A stretch of 64,000 nucleotides of DNA from Plasmodiophora brassicae (lineage: Eukaryota > Endomyxa: Phytomyxea > Phytomyxea > Plasmodiophorida), in the NCBI GenBank assembly GCA_036867785.1, contig CP145416.1:496001-560000 (forward strand), written 5' to 3'. Shown here in pieces: positions 20,906 to 31,191 of the stretch. Every line of letters begins with the position of its first letter. Within the stretch, counting starts at the first letter, position 1. The position numbers and the translations under genes are program-made. The notes under the pieces were generated by a model. It made no database searches, was not told where the DNA came from, and saw only the letters and a program-made list of their open reading frames with translations.

Positions 20906-23310
20906 ATGGAGGTCGAGATGCACGATGCGACGGAGGCACGCGCGCCGGACGATGTTACCCTGGGGGACGACAGCGTCCAGCGGCATCTTGAGGTGCAAGA
21001 TTTGCTAGAGAAAGCCGTCATGGAGGACGTTGCCTTGAATGACAACGTCGTCGTCGAACCGGAGGCCGAGGTAGCCACCATGGAGGATGTCGCCCTGGTA
21101 GACGCCGTCGTCCAGCAGCCAGGTGCACTAGAGACGGTCGTGACGGATGACGTTGTCCTTGAAAGAGGAGTCCAGCAACCCGCTGGGATTCGTCTATCCT
21201 GGAGTGGCCTGCGGTACACGATTATCGACGGTGGCGACCCGCGCGATCTGCTGGACGGTCTACAGGGCGAGGTGAACCCTGGCGAGATCTGTGCGATCCT
21301 GGGTTCCAGTGGTGCGGGAAAGACCACCATGCTGAACGTTCTGGCGGGGCGGATCGCATCTGGAGACGTGTCCGGGAAGGTCCTGGCGAACGGCAAGCCG
21401 CGCGATCCTCAACGATGGCGCCGCATCGCATCGTTCGTCGAGCAGGACGATGTGCTGTTCCAGAACCTGACCGTACGGGAGACGCTCCTGTACGCTGCCC
21501 AGTTGCGCCTTCCGTCGACGATGGCGCAAAGCGAGAAGGAGGCACGGGTTGATGCGATTATCGAGGGCCTTGGGCTGAGCGCCTGCGCCAAGACGTACAT
21601 CGGCAGCGCTGACAAACGCGGGATCTCAGGAGGTGAGCGCAAACGAGTCTGCATTGGATGCGAGCTCGTTACGGATCCGGACCTGCTCTTCCTCGATGAG
21701 GTCTTTGAACTTGTATTGCACACTGCACGTCTGTTGTCCGACTGAATCGTTCACAGCCAACGTCAGGGCTGGACGCGTTCACGGCATCGTCGGTCGTCGA
21801 GACGCTTCGCGCGCTTGCCAAAGCACAACGCAAGACCATTCTGACGACGATTCACCAGCCGCGCACCGAGATCCTGTAAGGACGCGCGCCCGTGCCACGT
21901 TTGCGCTGCATCACCTGAGCCGCTGATCCAGGTACATGTTCGATCGGGTCATCTTGCTCGCCCTCGGAAGGTGCGTGTTCTCAGGCAGCATCCAGGAGGG
22001 CGTCGAGTACTTTGCCGCCCAAGGTTTGCCAACCACGAACAACTACCGGCCTGGGTTGCCCCTCTCAACTGGGCAATGTCGCTTAGGGTTCCCGTGCCCG
22101 CCGTTGACGAACCCGTCGGATCACTTCATTGACACGATCACTGTCGATTTCCGTAGTCCTGAACGGCGCATCTCGTCGCTGGAGCGAATCTGTACGCTGC
22201 ACGACGCCTGGGTGGCGGCGACCGCACACGACGTTGCCAAAGTGTTCGAGACCGCCGACGATGAACCGGAAGCGGACGCGTTGCAGCCGGCCAACTACTG
22301 CAATTCGTTTGCGAAGGAGCTCGGGATTCTGACTCGTCGAGCGATGCTCAACGTGTCCAGGGACCTGGCCAGCATCAAGGCGATCGTGCTGAAGACGTGT
22401 ATCTTCATTGTCTTGTTCGGGGCGCTGTACTTCCGTATGCCGAACGATGCCGCTGGCGGGATCAATCGCATTGGGCTCCTGTTTCTCGTTGCGGTGCACA
22501 CTACGTAATTAGCATTCATGGACAACATGTTGTCAGCGTTAGATCTGAACCATTCCTTGATCAGGATGACGACGATGATCCCAATCATTTCATCGTTCCC
22601 GCCCATTAAGACGATCATCAAACGGGAGCTGGCGTCGGGCGCGTACCGGTCATGGTCTGGGTTCCTGGCGCAGACGATTGCCTCGCTGGTCCTTCCAATA
22701 TCATCGACGTTTCTGTTCGCGCTGACTGTGTATTGGATCGTCGGACTGCAAGCCACGCTGGCGAAGTATGCCACGTTCGTCCTGTTCCTCTGCGTCCATT
22801 CAGCGGTCGCGTGCATGATCGGCGTGTCGATCAGTGGCGTGGCGCCGAACGCTTTCGTCGGTCAGATTGCTGGGTCAATCTTCGTCCTCATCTCCCTCAT
22901 CTTTGGCGGGCAAGTCGTCGACTTGCCGTCTGTAACGCCGTATGTACGCTGGATCAAGTGGCTCAGTACGGTAGGGAGCGTCCGGCCTGTCCTTCCACGA
23001 TGTTTGGTGATTTACCGGCGTCGTTCAGGTCCACTACGCGTACGTCGGGATATCGCAGAACGAGTTTAACGGGCTGAAGATCGACTGCCAACGATCGTCG
23101 AAACAGCTGTGCCTGCCGGAGGGTGAAATGGTCATCGAGGAGTTCAGCCTCAATGACGTCAGTCTGTACTGGAACCTTCCCGCCAATATCGCCCTGGGCA
23201 CTGGCGCGCTCCTGATCGGCGCGATCGCATTCCATTACAAGACCCGTCCGGTGATGAAGCTCTCCAGCACGCCCGAACCCGAGATCGTGTTGGAGTCCGT
23301 CTCGGAATGA
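20906..23310 (+). CDS. ABCG: ABCG-type half-transporter
   Basis: Exons 20906-21700, 21757-21875, 21932-22504, 22565-22970 and 23029-23310 give 724 aa. The order is nucleotide-binding domain first, then membrane domain (reverse order), which is typical of the ABCG/White family. Visible motifs: Walker A GSSGAGKTT, Q-loop region, signature ISGGERKR, Walker B LLFLDE split from its following PTSGLD by intron 1, and the H-loop IHQP. The membrane half has about six hydrophobic segments. The short loop ending in NEFNG after TM5 is typical of ABCG. The N-terminal about 90 residues are acidic and contain three related V-x-D-V-A/V-L segments, a small internal repeat. It should act as a dimer exporting lipids or hydrophobic compounds. 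The substrate is unknown. Confidence 0.93.
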
Positions 23311-23645
23311 ACACTGTCAATACATCGTGGGTCGGCGGGATCTGGTGTCCGACCACACCCGCGAACCATGCGGTATGCGACGGGTTCAAATTGTTTACAA
23401 GTACGGTAAGATGTCAACCTCACTACCGTACACCTAGGTCGAGGATACGCGCCCGAACCGGCCGATACAGTCCTGGCCCAGCGTGCACCAAACGCCGCTC
23501 GGCTCGTCCTCGCAGTTGATCGGTGCGGCCGTCGGTTCAGGCGGCATATGCGCCGTTCGCCCGCTCGATCGCTGCCTTTCTCCTCGGATGGGGGGTCGCG
23601 CCCGACAGACGCAGGCACGCCCACATCATGGGCGGGTCCGCGGCT
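23311..23645. other. Flank between ABCG gene and transposon; ancestral 5' region of SF1
   Basis: 335 bp with one plus-strand frame that stays open up to the transposon. With the element and one target copy removed, that frame runs on into the frame of the SF1 start region. It may be SF1 5' UTR/promoter or an ancestral 5' extension. No other feature is seen. Confidence 0.4.
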
Positions 23646-23649
23646 ATAA
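23646..23649. repeat. Target-site duplication, left copy (ATAA)
   Basis: ATAA immediately precedes the left inverted repeat. The same four bases follow the right one. Confidence 0.8.
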
Positions 23650-23666
23650 CCCCAAACTCCGTGGAT
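23650..23666 (+). repeat. Left terminal inverted repeat
   Basis: CCCCAAACTCCGTGGAT, a perfect inverse of 27480-27496. Partial matching (ATGTCATA-rich) continues further inward. Confidence 0.92.
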
Positions 23667-23717
23667 GTCATACTATGTCATGCAGGGCTCGGGTGTCGAA
23701 AATAGCTTTTCCGGTAT

Positions 23718-23734
23718 ATGACATAGTATGTCAT
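23718..23734. promoter_or_regulatory. Subterminal palindrome, left
   Basis: ATGACATAGTATGTCAT, an odd-centred palindrome. A related ATGTCATACTATGTCAT abuts the left inverted repeat at 23665-23681. Confidence 0.6.
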
Positions 23735-23869
23735 GTATGGGGGTGATTTCCGGTGGCCTGTTGCAACGGCTAGCCTGACAACTATGCTGTCTGAATCGGT
23801 TCGAAAGCCGCAGTCCCCCGTGCGGCGTTATCTGCGGACTTTCGTCCGATTTGAAACCGAGTGGGTTCC

Positions 23870-26800
23870 ATGGAGGAAGACGTCGAAGTGTGGGAGGCGG
23901 CGGTCCGCATGCTGCGAGCTGCATATGACGATGATCATGTCCGAGCACAGTGGTCTCAGCCCAACGACGAGGTCAACGATGATGGACAAACAATGTACGT
24001 AGGTTTTCCGGTATGAGTGCGGCTTTGCTGATATGGTAACAGGGTCTGGGAACACTTGTCTAGCGATGCGTTTGCAGGCTTAGGCATCCACGTTAACACT
24101 GTCGATGCATGGCTTCTTGCAAATGCGAGGCTTGTCGTACCTATTGTTTGCGACAATGTAAAACATTCGCTGAACAAGACGTCCGCGACCAGTCGCATCA
24201 TGGTGTCGGATGTTATCAACCTGTGTCTACAGTAATCTTGTTTCTTTGATGTTCCGGTGCGTTGCCTTCTGACATCCTTTCAGGCCATTGTTTTCGCATC
24301 TGTCGACGGCTGTTAACAGCCAGCGGGCTGCCGCCCATTTGTCGCGCTTGAATCCTGATGCGATATGGAATTATATCCGGGGACTTTGGGCGATGAGCGT
24401 CTACGCGACGACGCCGACTGATATCTTCGACCCTGAGTGGTCGGATTCGTATCCACTGGCGTCTGCCGTCGAGAAACAAGCGTGGTGGGATGTACATCGA
24501 GCACTTCAGACTCGAACTGATACCGCTTCTGGACTTATGGTTTGGTCCCAGCCGTTCGCTGAAGATCGATCAATCCGCGAAGCGGAATCTTCTATCGGGA
24601 ACTTCTTCTCTAGGCTGCTCTACGTACCTGGAAAATCGGTCCTGTCTATCGATGATGACCAGTACCGACTCCGCTCTGCGCTCGTCGAGACTCTTGGATT
24701 TCCAAGGCACAACAACCCGAAGAAGACCTTCGGGCCAACTTCAACCGGTTGTGTTTGTGTACTCCTGGGCACAGTGATGTGTTTAAGGATGAGCGGTCGG
24801 TCCGAGACGCCGGTTCAGACCGTTGATGTGCTGCTTCGGCGACTTGTTGGAGCTGATCACGATGACCATGTCCACCTGCATCGGACTGTGATAGCCCTGG
24901 ACCGAGGTTACCTACGCGCTGCTTTGAAACAGTCCATCGAGGACAAGGGTGGCTTGATTGTTGGAACGCAGAAACGTGGAGACGGCGCACCGTTCCACTA
25001 TGGATCATCGCGTCCCAAATCGACGCAGATTGTCGTTGAAGAAGATGGCGCGAAGAGCCTTTATGTGGCCGTGTGCAACAGTGCCAAGTCGTTTGCCTAT
25101 CGAACTGGAGGCGGCTCGGTGGCACTGATGTATACAAACATCCCATGGCTATCGCAGACCCGGTTCATACTGGAACCAAAAACGATGATGACTCACAATG
25201 AGGAACCGGAAGACGAACCGCTTGTTCGTCATCTCGACACGCACACGGCTTCATTGACGAGGAGTCAGGGAGGTGTAGAATGGTTCTTTATAAGGATCGA
25301 GACCATCACCAGTACAATATCGTTCACCGCGCTGAAAGTCTTCCAAAATGAACTTGCCCCTGATCACATGTACATCCTGGACATCATCGGCATTCGCCCA
25401 TGTGACAGGTTCCACCCTCCGTACACACAGGCGCGACTCAAGAATTTGACCGTTTCCAGGCTCCGCCAAATTCTGAGAGACCGCGATGCTGATGAAGGTG
25501 CCAGTACAATGCGCAAATCCCAACTGATTGACCGCATACTGGGTCTTCCGTCTGTGCCATTGGAAGGTCTGCCACTGCTAATGAAGCGGTGGTGGCTGAA
25601 GCCGTTCGTCTCCAGTTCCACCAAGGTCGGCTCCGCCAACGAACTGAACGTCATCAACGGTTTGGGACACTTTTTCGAGGAGTTCGGCAAACACCATCGT
25701 CTGCATTTGTCGCTGCGCAGGGGTCTTGTTCGGCCATCACGGTCGCAGTACACTAGATTGGCAACCTCGCCGGATGGCGTCATCCACCTGATTGATCGTC
25801 GTTATCCTGATACGAATATTTTCGCTGCTGTTGAAGTCAAAACTAAGACGTCTCATGCTACACTCGCGACATTCGATGATCTTCGTGATCGACATCTTGA
25901 TGCAAACAGTCGATTTACGGATTGCATTGCTGGCGATGCCGATTTCGAAGCGCTAATCCCTGATCCCGCACACCGATGCCAGGTTATTCACCATGCCGCT
26001 GTTCTGAACGTTTCCGCAACCTTGTATGTCGTTGCCGATACGGTTACTGTGCTGTATGCTGTCTTGGTAACCGTTCCTGACGATTTTCGTGAACATTACC
26101 TGCTTGCTTGTCAGCGCATCGTGGACGAACATGCTGGACCTGCTCAGATCGACGCTTTACCCGTGTCCACTCTGGAACACGCGGTTGATCACCACACTGT
26201 TAAGTTCTGGCGGCAAATGAAGCAAGCGCTTCTTCAAATGCCGGGGGGGCCACCTCCTGCCCACGAAATCGTCCCAGCCGTGGTTTCCTTTTGGAACCAC
26301 GTGAAAGGCGGCCAGGACGTTGTCTCTCGAGAGATGAAAAATGTTAAGGTATGCAAATAGCGATGTATGAGGTCCATTACTGAACAGTGGCACCAGGTCG
26401 ATTTCCGGCGGCTGTCCCCACGCGCATACATTTGGCAGCGGCTTTGTTTCGTGTGCATGCTAAATGCACACAAGCTGTGGCGTCTGCTGCAGCTGCAATC
26501 CCGTATTGCCGATGTGTCCAGTTTCGACAAATGGAAACATTTGTTGAACGATGAGGGGTCGTTCAAACATTTTCTTCGGCTGGCCTGCCGTGACTGGGTG
26601 CCTTCTGAATTGCAGCGTGCAGCAGATCCAGCTGACGATCCGGTGCCGCTCCTCCAACCGCCGAAGCGGAATCGTCGGTTGTTCTTCCTGACTGAGGACG
26701 GTCGCGCGCTCCGTTTCAGACAGGGCATACATGTCCAGCGATCCGGCAATAAGGGAGCATGTTTACTGTGTCAATATCGGGAACCGAATGGGGCATGTCG

Positions 26801-27173
26801 ACAATGCAACACGACTGTGTGGTGCAGCATTTGCCAAGTGCCGTTATGCAAGACGAGATTCGGTTCGAATACCTTATCGTGCTTCGACAGATTCCATGAT
26901 CCCGATGAGGTCAACCTGTCTGTTCAGTTCCGTCCTGACAGTCGGACCGGGGAACGAGCATTCGGTCGACGTGGACGTTCTGACGAACGATCGCCGACGT
27001 CTCCTGCGGGTGGTTTGGACGCATTACTGCTTGCAAGTGGAGGACCTACAGTGCAGTCCATCGGCGGGCGCCCACGACACAATGTGGCCAATTTACCTTC
27101 GGAGAACCCGGCAAGCAATCGTTCCGGAAGCCGCTCGCGTGGACCAGTGACACGCTCGCAGTCCAGTCGTTGA
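23870..27173 (+). CDS. Transposase: piggyBac-like DDE core with SAP, PD-(D/E)XK-like and Cys-rich modules
   Basis: Exons 23870-23994, 24043-24231, 24284-26348 and 26388-27173 (introns 48, 52 and 39 bp; phases match) give 1,054 aa. Residues about 220-460 look like a piggyBac-type catalytic core: SIDDDQYRLRS near residue 227 matches the position of the first Asp motif, and VIALDRGYL (Asp at about 311) the second. I could not assign the third acidic residue. Residues about 490-526 resemble a SAP DNA-binding helix-turn-helix (LTVSRLRQILRDR). SPDG at about 600 followed by AAVEVK at about 622 is the signature of a PD-(D/E)XK (YqaJ-like) nuclease fold. Residues about 918-963 form a CxxC...CxxC...CF..FH cluster like the piggyBac C-terminal cysteine domain. 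The tail is Arg/Ser-rich and nuclear-localisation-like. Confidence 0.8.
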
Positions 27174-27236
27174 TCGTATCCCCTTTGATCCACTTGAGAA
27201 TGCACCAGAGTATCAATACAGGCAAAAGCGTGTTGC

Positions 27237-27281
27237 ATGACATACTATGTCATGCTGCCTTTGCATGACATACTATGTCAT
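27237..27281. promoter_or_regulatory. Paired subterminal palindromes, right
   Basis: Two copies of ATGACATACTATGTCAT at 27237-27253 and 27265-27281, 28 bp apart. A third palindrome, ATGTCATATTATATGACAT, lies at 27460-27478 next to the right inverted repeat. The motif is shared with the left end, so a role as transposase-binding sites is likely. Confidence 0.6.
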
Positions 27282-27479
27282 ATGCACCCAAAATAGAAGC
27301 ATGGGAGAGCCTGATTTCGTGAGAGCACTGGAATGAACCACAATGTCGACAGGAGTCCGAACCTTCGGGACGAGGTGGAGGCTGGAATGGACTATCCAGG
27401 ATGAAAGCTACCGTTTGCCTCCAAGGTCCTCATTTTTCGCTACATCCTGTCAAACATGCATGTCATATTATATGACATA

Positions 27480-27496
27480 ATCCACGGAGTTTGGGG
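27480..27496 (-). repeat. Right terminal inverted repeat
   Basis: ATCCACGGAGTTTGGGG, the inverse complement of the left end. Confidence 0.92.
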
Positions 27497-27500
27497 ATAA
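27497..27500. repeat. Target-site duplication, right copy (ATAA)
   Basis: ATAA directly follows the GGGG that ends the right inverted repeat. Confidence 0.8.
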
Positions 27501-27576
27501 CGTGACAAGTCCGTGGGCAGCAGCAAGTCCGCGGTGCGAGTGGTGGTCAACGTTCAAACACGTATCGCTCTCGACC

Positions 27577-29218
27577 ATGACGGATCCCGTGGAAGTGTCA
27601 GCGCCGAACAGTGACGACGCGACCGCGCGAGCGAATGGCGAGTCGTCGGCGGCGGCGGGCAACGATGAGGAGCAGCGCAAGCCGAAGCGATCGCGTTGGG
27701 GGTCGGCGTCCGATGTCGTCGAACCGAAGAAGAGGAGATCGCGTTGGGGCTCCGAAGTTGACAAAGTGCCTCTGACGCCTGAGATGGCTGCGGCCACGGC
27801 CGCGATGTCGGAGACACAACGCGAAGTATATTTATGTACGTTTCGTCGTTATGCGTTCCCGTACGCATGCGTTCTGACGTTTGGCGCAGTACGGTTGCGA
27901 ATGCAGGACATTACGGCTAAATTGGCCAACATCAAGGCCTTGATTCCAAACGACCCCACGTTGCTGTCGCCATCGCCTCCGCCCGAGTACGACACCCATG
28001 GAAAGCGGACGAATACTCGCGAGCAGCGAATCCGCGACCGCCTCGTTAAGGTACGTGCAGGAAACGACGGCACGACGTGACCGTTCGCTGACCTTTCTGA
28101 TGGCAGGAGCGCAATGAGCTCATCGAAAGAAGCATCAAGCTGAACCCACAGTTTGCAGCTCCAGCTGATTTCAAGAAGCAGCGATTTGTTGCAAAACTGA
28201 TGATTCCACAGGACCAGCCTATGACTGAGTAAGTTGTGCTGCCTAAACGCCTCATTACTGGTGCCTAACCTGTATGTTCAGGGATGGCCAGTTTTCTCGC
28301 CCGCACTCGTACTGGTAAGCGGTTTCCAATTGGTATTGATGGTTCGGGCAGTATCTGATGTGGGCGTGGTTCAGTGGTATGATCTTAGGACCTCGTGGAC
28401 TGACACAGAAGCGCATGCAGAAGGAGACGAATTGCAAGATTGAGATTCGTGGGCGTGGCTCGCAAAAGGAAGGTCGCCGGCACAAACCTCACCCTTCCGA
28501 CAACGAAGATCTGCACGTGCTTATCACTGCGGAGAACGAGGCCGACCTGTCGCTGTGTGTATCCATGATTGAGAAGCTGCTTCAGCCCGTCAACGAAGAC
28601 AACAACGAGCACAAAGCTCGGCAGCTGCGCGAACTGGCGGCCATTAACGGGACGCTTCGTGATGAGATCCGTTGCAGACTGTGCGGCGAACGTGGCCACT
28701 TCGTCGACAGATGCCCAGAGAGGACAGGCGCGGCCTGGAACCCAGCGGTCGTCCGATGTGAGATCTGCCACGATCGAGGCCACATCACAGCCGATTGCCC
28801 GACCGGTGGCTCTGTGAACACTGCCGAACGAACTCGTCTCAAGAGCGAGTACGAAAACTTCATGTCCGAACTGACTGGGAATCCAATCCCTCCCGCTGAC
28901 GAGCCTGCTGATCAAAACCCGCAAGACGACGCTTCTGCTCCACCACCACCTGCTGAACCACAGACTGGTGCAGCGCCTCCTCCTCCACCACCCGGACCAG
29001 CGGGATGGCAGCCTCCTCCTCCGGCACCTTCGGGGCAGTGGCCTCAGTACCCGCCGCACGGTGCCTATCCTCCTGCCCCTTATCCACCGCCAGCGGCGCC
29101 TTACTATGGCGCATATCCTCCTCCCCCTCCTCCATCCCATATGCCACCTATGCATCAGCACTGGGCTCCTCCTCATGGGCAAGTGTACCCGCCACCGCCG
29201 CCACCCCCTGCCCAATGA
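27577..29218 (+). CDS. SF1: Splicing factor 1 / branchpoint-binding protein
   Basis: Exons 27577-27835, 27890-28050, 28107-28228, 28282-28314 and 28375-29218 give 472 aa. SF1 binds the intron branch site with its KH-QUA2 domain and contacts U2AF through an N-terminal ligand motif. Seen here: two UHM-ligand-like motifs, KRSRW (residues 37-41) and RRSRW (53-57); the helix-hairpin region (QDITAKL onwards); a KH core with ILGPRG; two CCHC zinc knuckles ([14 protein letters not shown] and [14 protein letters not shown]); and a long Pro-rich tail. The 33-nt fourth exon is very short but is required to restore the KH frame. The element at 23650-27496 sits 76 bp upstream of the ATG, so the native promoter is probably displaced. 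The CTAAC branch sites in this window are the expected target. Confidence 0.95.
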
Positions 29219-30378
29219 AAAGGACTCTCGTGCGCAATCCAGTTGTTCCATGCGTAACTTTATCACCGTTCGTTTGCCAAGCGACTAAATGGATACAGGT
29301 CCCCTCTGTTCCGTTTCTCACTGATTGCGATTTGCTGGAATGTTGTAGAACGAAATGCTTTGTCTTTTTATCGTGCTGTCATAGGGAATGTCAGCGGTTC
29401 GCCGTCTCTTCATGCCGTTAGCTTGGTTTGGACAATGACGTAGGTGGTGTCGTAACGGCTTCTAAGTGCACAGGACAGAACGTCGCGCCCGCCTGCACTG
29501 TCAGCGGTTCAGCGATAAATCGAACTTTGTCAGTGCGGCGATGCCACGCGATACAAGGTCGAGATCACTCCATGAGATCGTCAGTACCCGGATGCAAACG
29601 AAGAAGACGGGCGTCTGGCGGGTTGCTGGAAAACAGTGCCTTCCAAAGATGATTGACAGAACGAAGACTGTCTGGAGAGGACATGTGAAAGTCAAGGAGG
29701 GCTTGGAACTGGAACTTCATATTCCAGTCTGACGGTTCCGTGAGGTTATATGGCACAACAACGCGGTTGGTAACGTCGTTGGTGAAACGACGGCGTCCCT
29801 GGAGTTGGTGTCCTCCTCCGGTCTCAGAGTCAAGATGACTGCTGTGGAAGTAGAATTGCAACAGGCGACGGACCGTTCACACCGAGCGAACCCAGTGAAT
29901 TCGGGACAGGCGACAGGCCTGTAAAGGGTTGCTGAGTGAGAACGCCGACCTCTGGGGGACGGAACGCTGTGATGTTGGCACTGCAGAATGGAGATACTTA
30001 AAGGCATTTAGGCGCATATATCCGTTCCACAGACAGAAGGGGTGAATGCCCAACTGCCGCGTCCGGGCCAGACGTCGCCGCCTCAGAACAGGTTGGGCCC
30101 CGTGGTCCCATCAAACACTGCAATATGGGGCCAATGCCTAACCCACCACGTCCTAGATCTGCACACTTGTTTGCGATCTCTGGTACTCGGCCCTGTTAAT
30201 ATAGGTCTAGTGCCAGTCACACCGGGGGGATTCGCACGGAGCGTCATTCGTCGCCGTCCGCTGCCTGGGCGGCTGACTGCCCAAAAAACCCCGCGGAGAC
30301 TGCCGGTCCCGTCAGCAGCGGGAGCAGCTTCAGCAGAGCCAGCGGCAGTCGCCTGTATCGGGAGCGCTGTCGTATCCG
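29219..30378. other. 1.16-kb stretch without a supportable gene
   Basis: Lower GC than the flanking coding exons. Short overlapping frames on both strands show no splice continuity. It must contain the SF1 3' UTR and the promoter of the zinc finger gene. I looked for tRNA-like or snRNA-like hairpins and found none I could support. Confidence 0.4.
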
Positions 30379-31191
30379 ATGCAGGGCGACGCGACTGTCC
30401 TGCCCAAACGACAGCACAGCGACGATGCAGACGCTATTCCGGCCGTCGTGCTAACGGACGCCGCCGGCACCACAATCAGCAACCCGAAGTCGCCGCCAGA
30501 TGACGTTCTCAACAGCTCCACGTTCCCGTCGTCGCTGCTGAACGGCACCTTCGCTGGACCTGCGAATCGTCCGGATGCGGTGCCGGCTCTGCTGAAGACA
30601 CCGTCACAGCGCACGTCGTCGTCGTCATCGGAGCTGTCAATCGAGTTCCTACTGCCTGGTGTCCCGCGACCCGAGGATTCGAACCGGATTACGCTGCCAT
30701 CCCCAGCGCCGTTCCCGTGTACGCTCTGCCCGAAAGGGTTCGAATCTGTCAGCGATCTGAAGCGACACCAAAAGAACATCCACGAGAACCCGAAGCGATT
30801 CCCTTGCCCGCACTGCACGAGGACGTTCCGCGCCAGCACGACACGAGAGTCCCACATCGCCAAGGCACATTCCGGGAAGAAGTCGGCCGAGTTCCCGTGC
30901 CATATTTGCAACAAGGTCCTGGTCACTGCTTCGTCACTCAAGACCCACATGGTCGTGCATTCGGACGCGAGGCCGTTCGTCTGCACGGTCTGTGCCAAGA
31001 CGTTCCGGCACGCTTGCGCCCGCAAGCTGCATATGCGATTGCATTCGGGCGAGAAACCGTACACATGCTGCAATCAGATGTTCAGGTACCTGAGCTCCCT
31101 CGCTCACCATCGCAGAACCCGGCATGGAGGGCAGGCTCCCGAACCGCAGCCGTCGCCGCCACCTAATCCTCCTCCATCATCAGAAACATAA
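30379..31191 (+). CDS. C2H2 zinc finger protein (five fingers, last one irregular)
   Basis: Single exon, 270 aa. A Ser/Pro-rich N-terminal region of about 110 residues precedes five consecutive TFIIIA-type fingers (residues about 112-255). The linker SGEKPY occurs between fingers 4 and 5. Fingers 1-4 have the full C-x2-C-x12-H-x3/4-H spacing. In the fifth the two cysteines are adjacent (YTCCNQMF), so the usual two-residue spacer is missing. The C-terminus is Pro-rich. It is probably a nuclear DNA-binding regulator. Its targets are unknown. Confidence 0.88.
   Translation: MQGDATVLPKRQHSDDADAIPAVVLTDAAGTTISNPKSPPDDVLNSSTFPSSLLNGTFAGPANRPDAVPALLKTPSQRTSSSSSELSIEFLLPGVPRPEDSNRITLPSPAPFPCTLCPKGFESVSDLKRHQKNIHENPKRFPCPHCTRTFRASTTRESHIAKAHSGKKSAEFPCHICNKVLVTASSLKTHMVVHSDARPFVCTVCAKTFRHACARKLHMRLHSGEKPYTCCNQMFRYLSSLAHHRRTRHGGQAPEPQPSPPPNPPPSSET

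Larger units (their letters stand above)
23650..27496 (+). mobile_element. piggyBac-like DNA transposon, apparently complete
   Basis: A 3,847-bp element bounded by perfect 17-bp terminal inverted repeats (CCCCAAACTCCGTGGAT) and flanked by a 4-bp duplication, ATAA. Inside is one spliced gene with an uninterrupted 1,054-codon frame. Subterminal palindromes around ATGACATA(C/G)TATGTCAT lie near both ends and may be transposase-binding sites. Termini starting with CCC, a 4-bp AT-rich target and the C-terminal cysteine cluster of the product all fit the piggyBac superfamily. The target ATAA differs from the classical TTAA. Intact ends, intact target duplication and an open coding region suggest recent insertion. 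Activity is not shown. Confidence 0.88.

Noticed and set aside
22048-22081. Possible extra short intron in the ABCG gene (GTTGCC...CTTAG)
   Set aside because: Removing it breaks the frame into the conserved NPSDHF motif. The unspliced frame is continuous.
27237-27281. Two identical palindromes with a spacer, first considered a CRISPR-like or replication-origin motif
   Set aside because: Only two to five copies, all inside the transposon near its ends, in a eukaryotic genome with spliceosomal introns.
29565-30007. Minus-strand frames of about 95-98 codons between SF1 and the zinc finger gene
   Set aside because: No splice partners, no conserved motif and lower GC than coding exons. Left as non-coding.
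30670-30692. GATTCGAACC, which looks like a tRNA T-arm (reverse strand)
   Set aside because: It lies inside the zinc finger coding exon and no acceptor, D or anticodon stems can be drawn around it.
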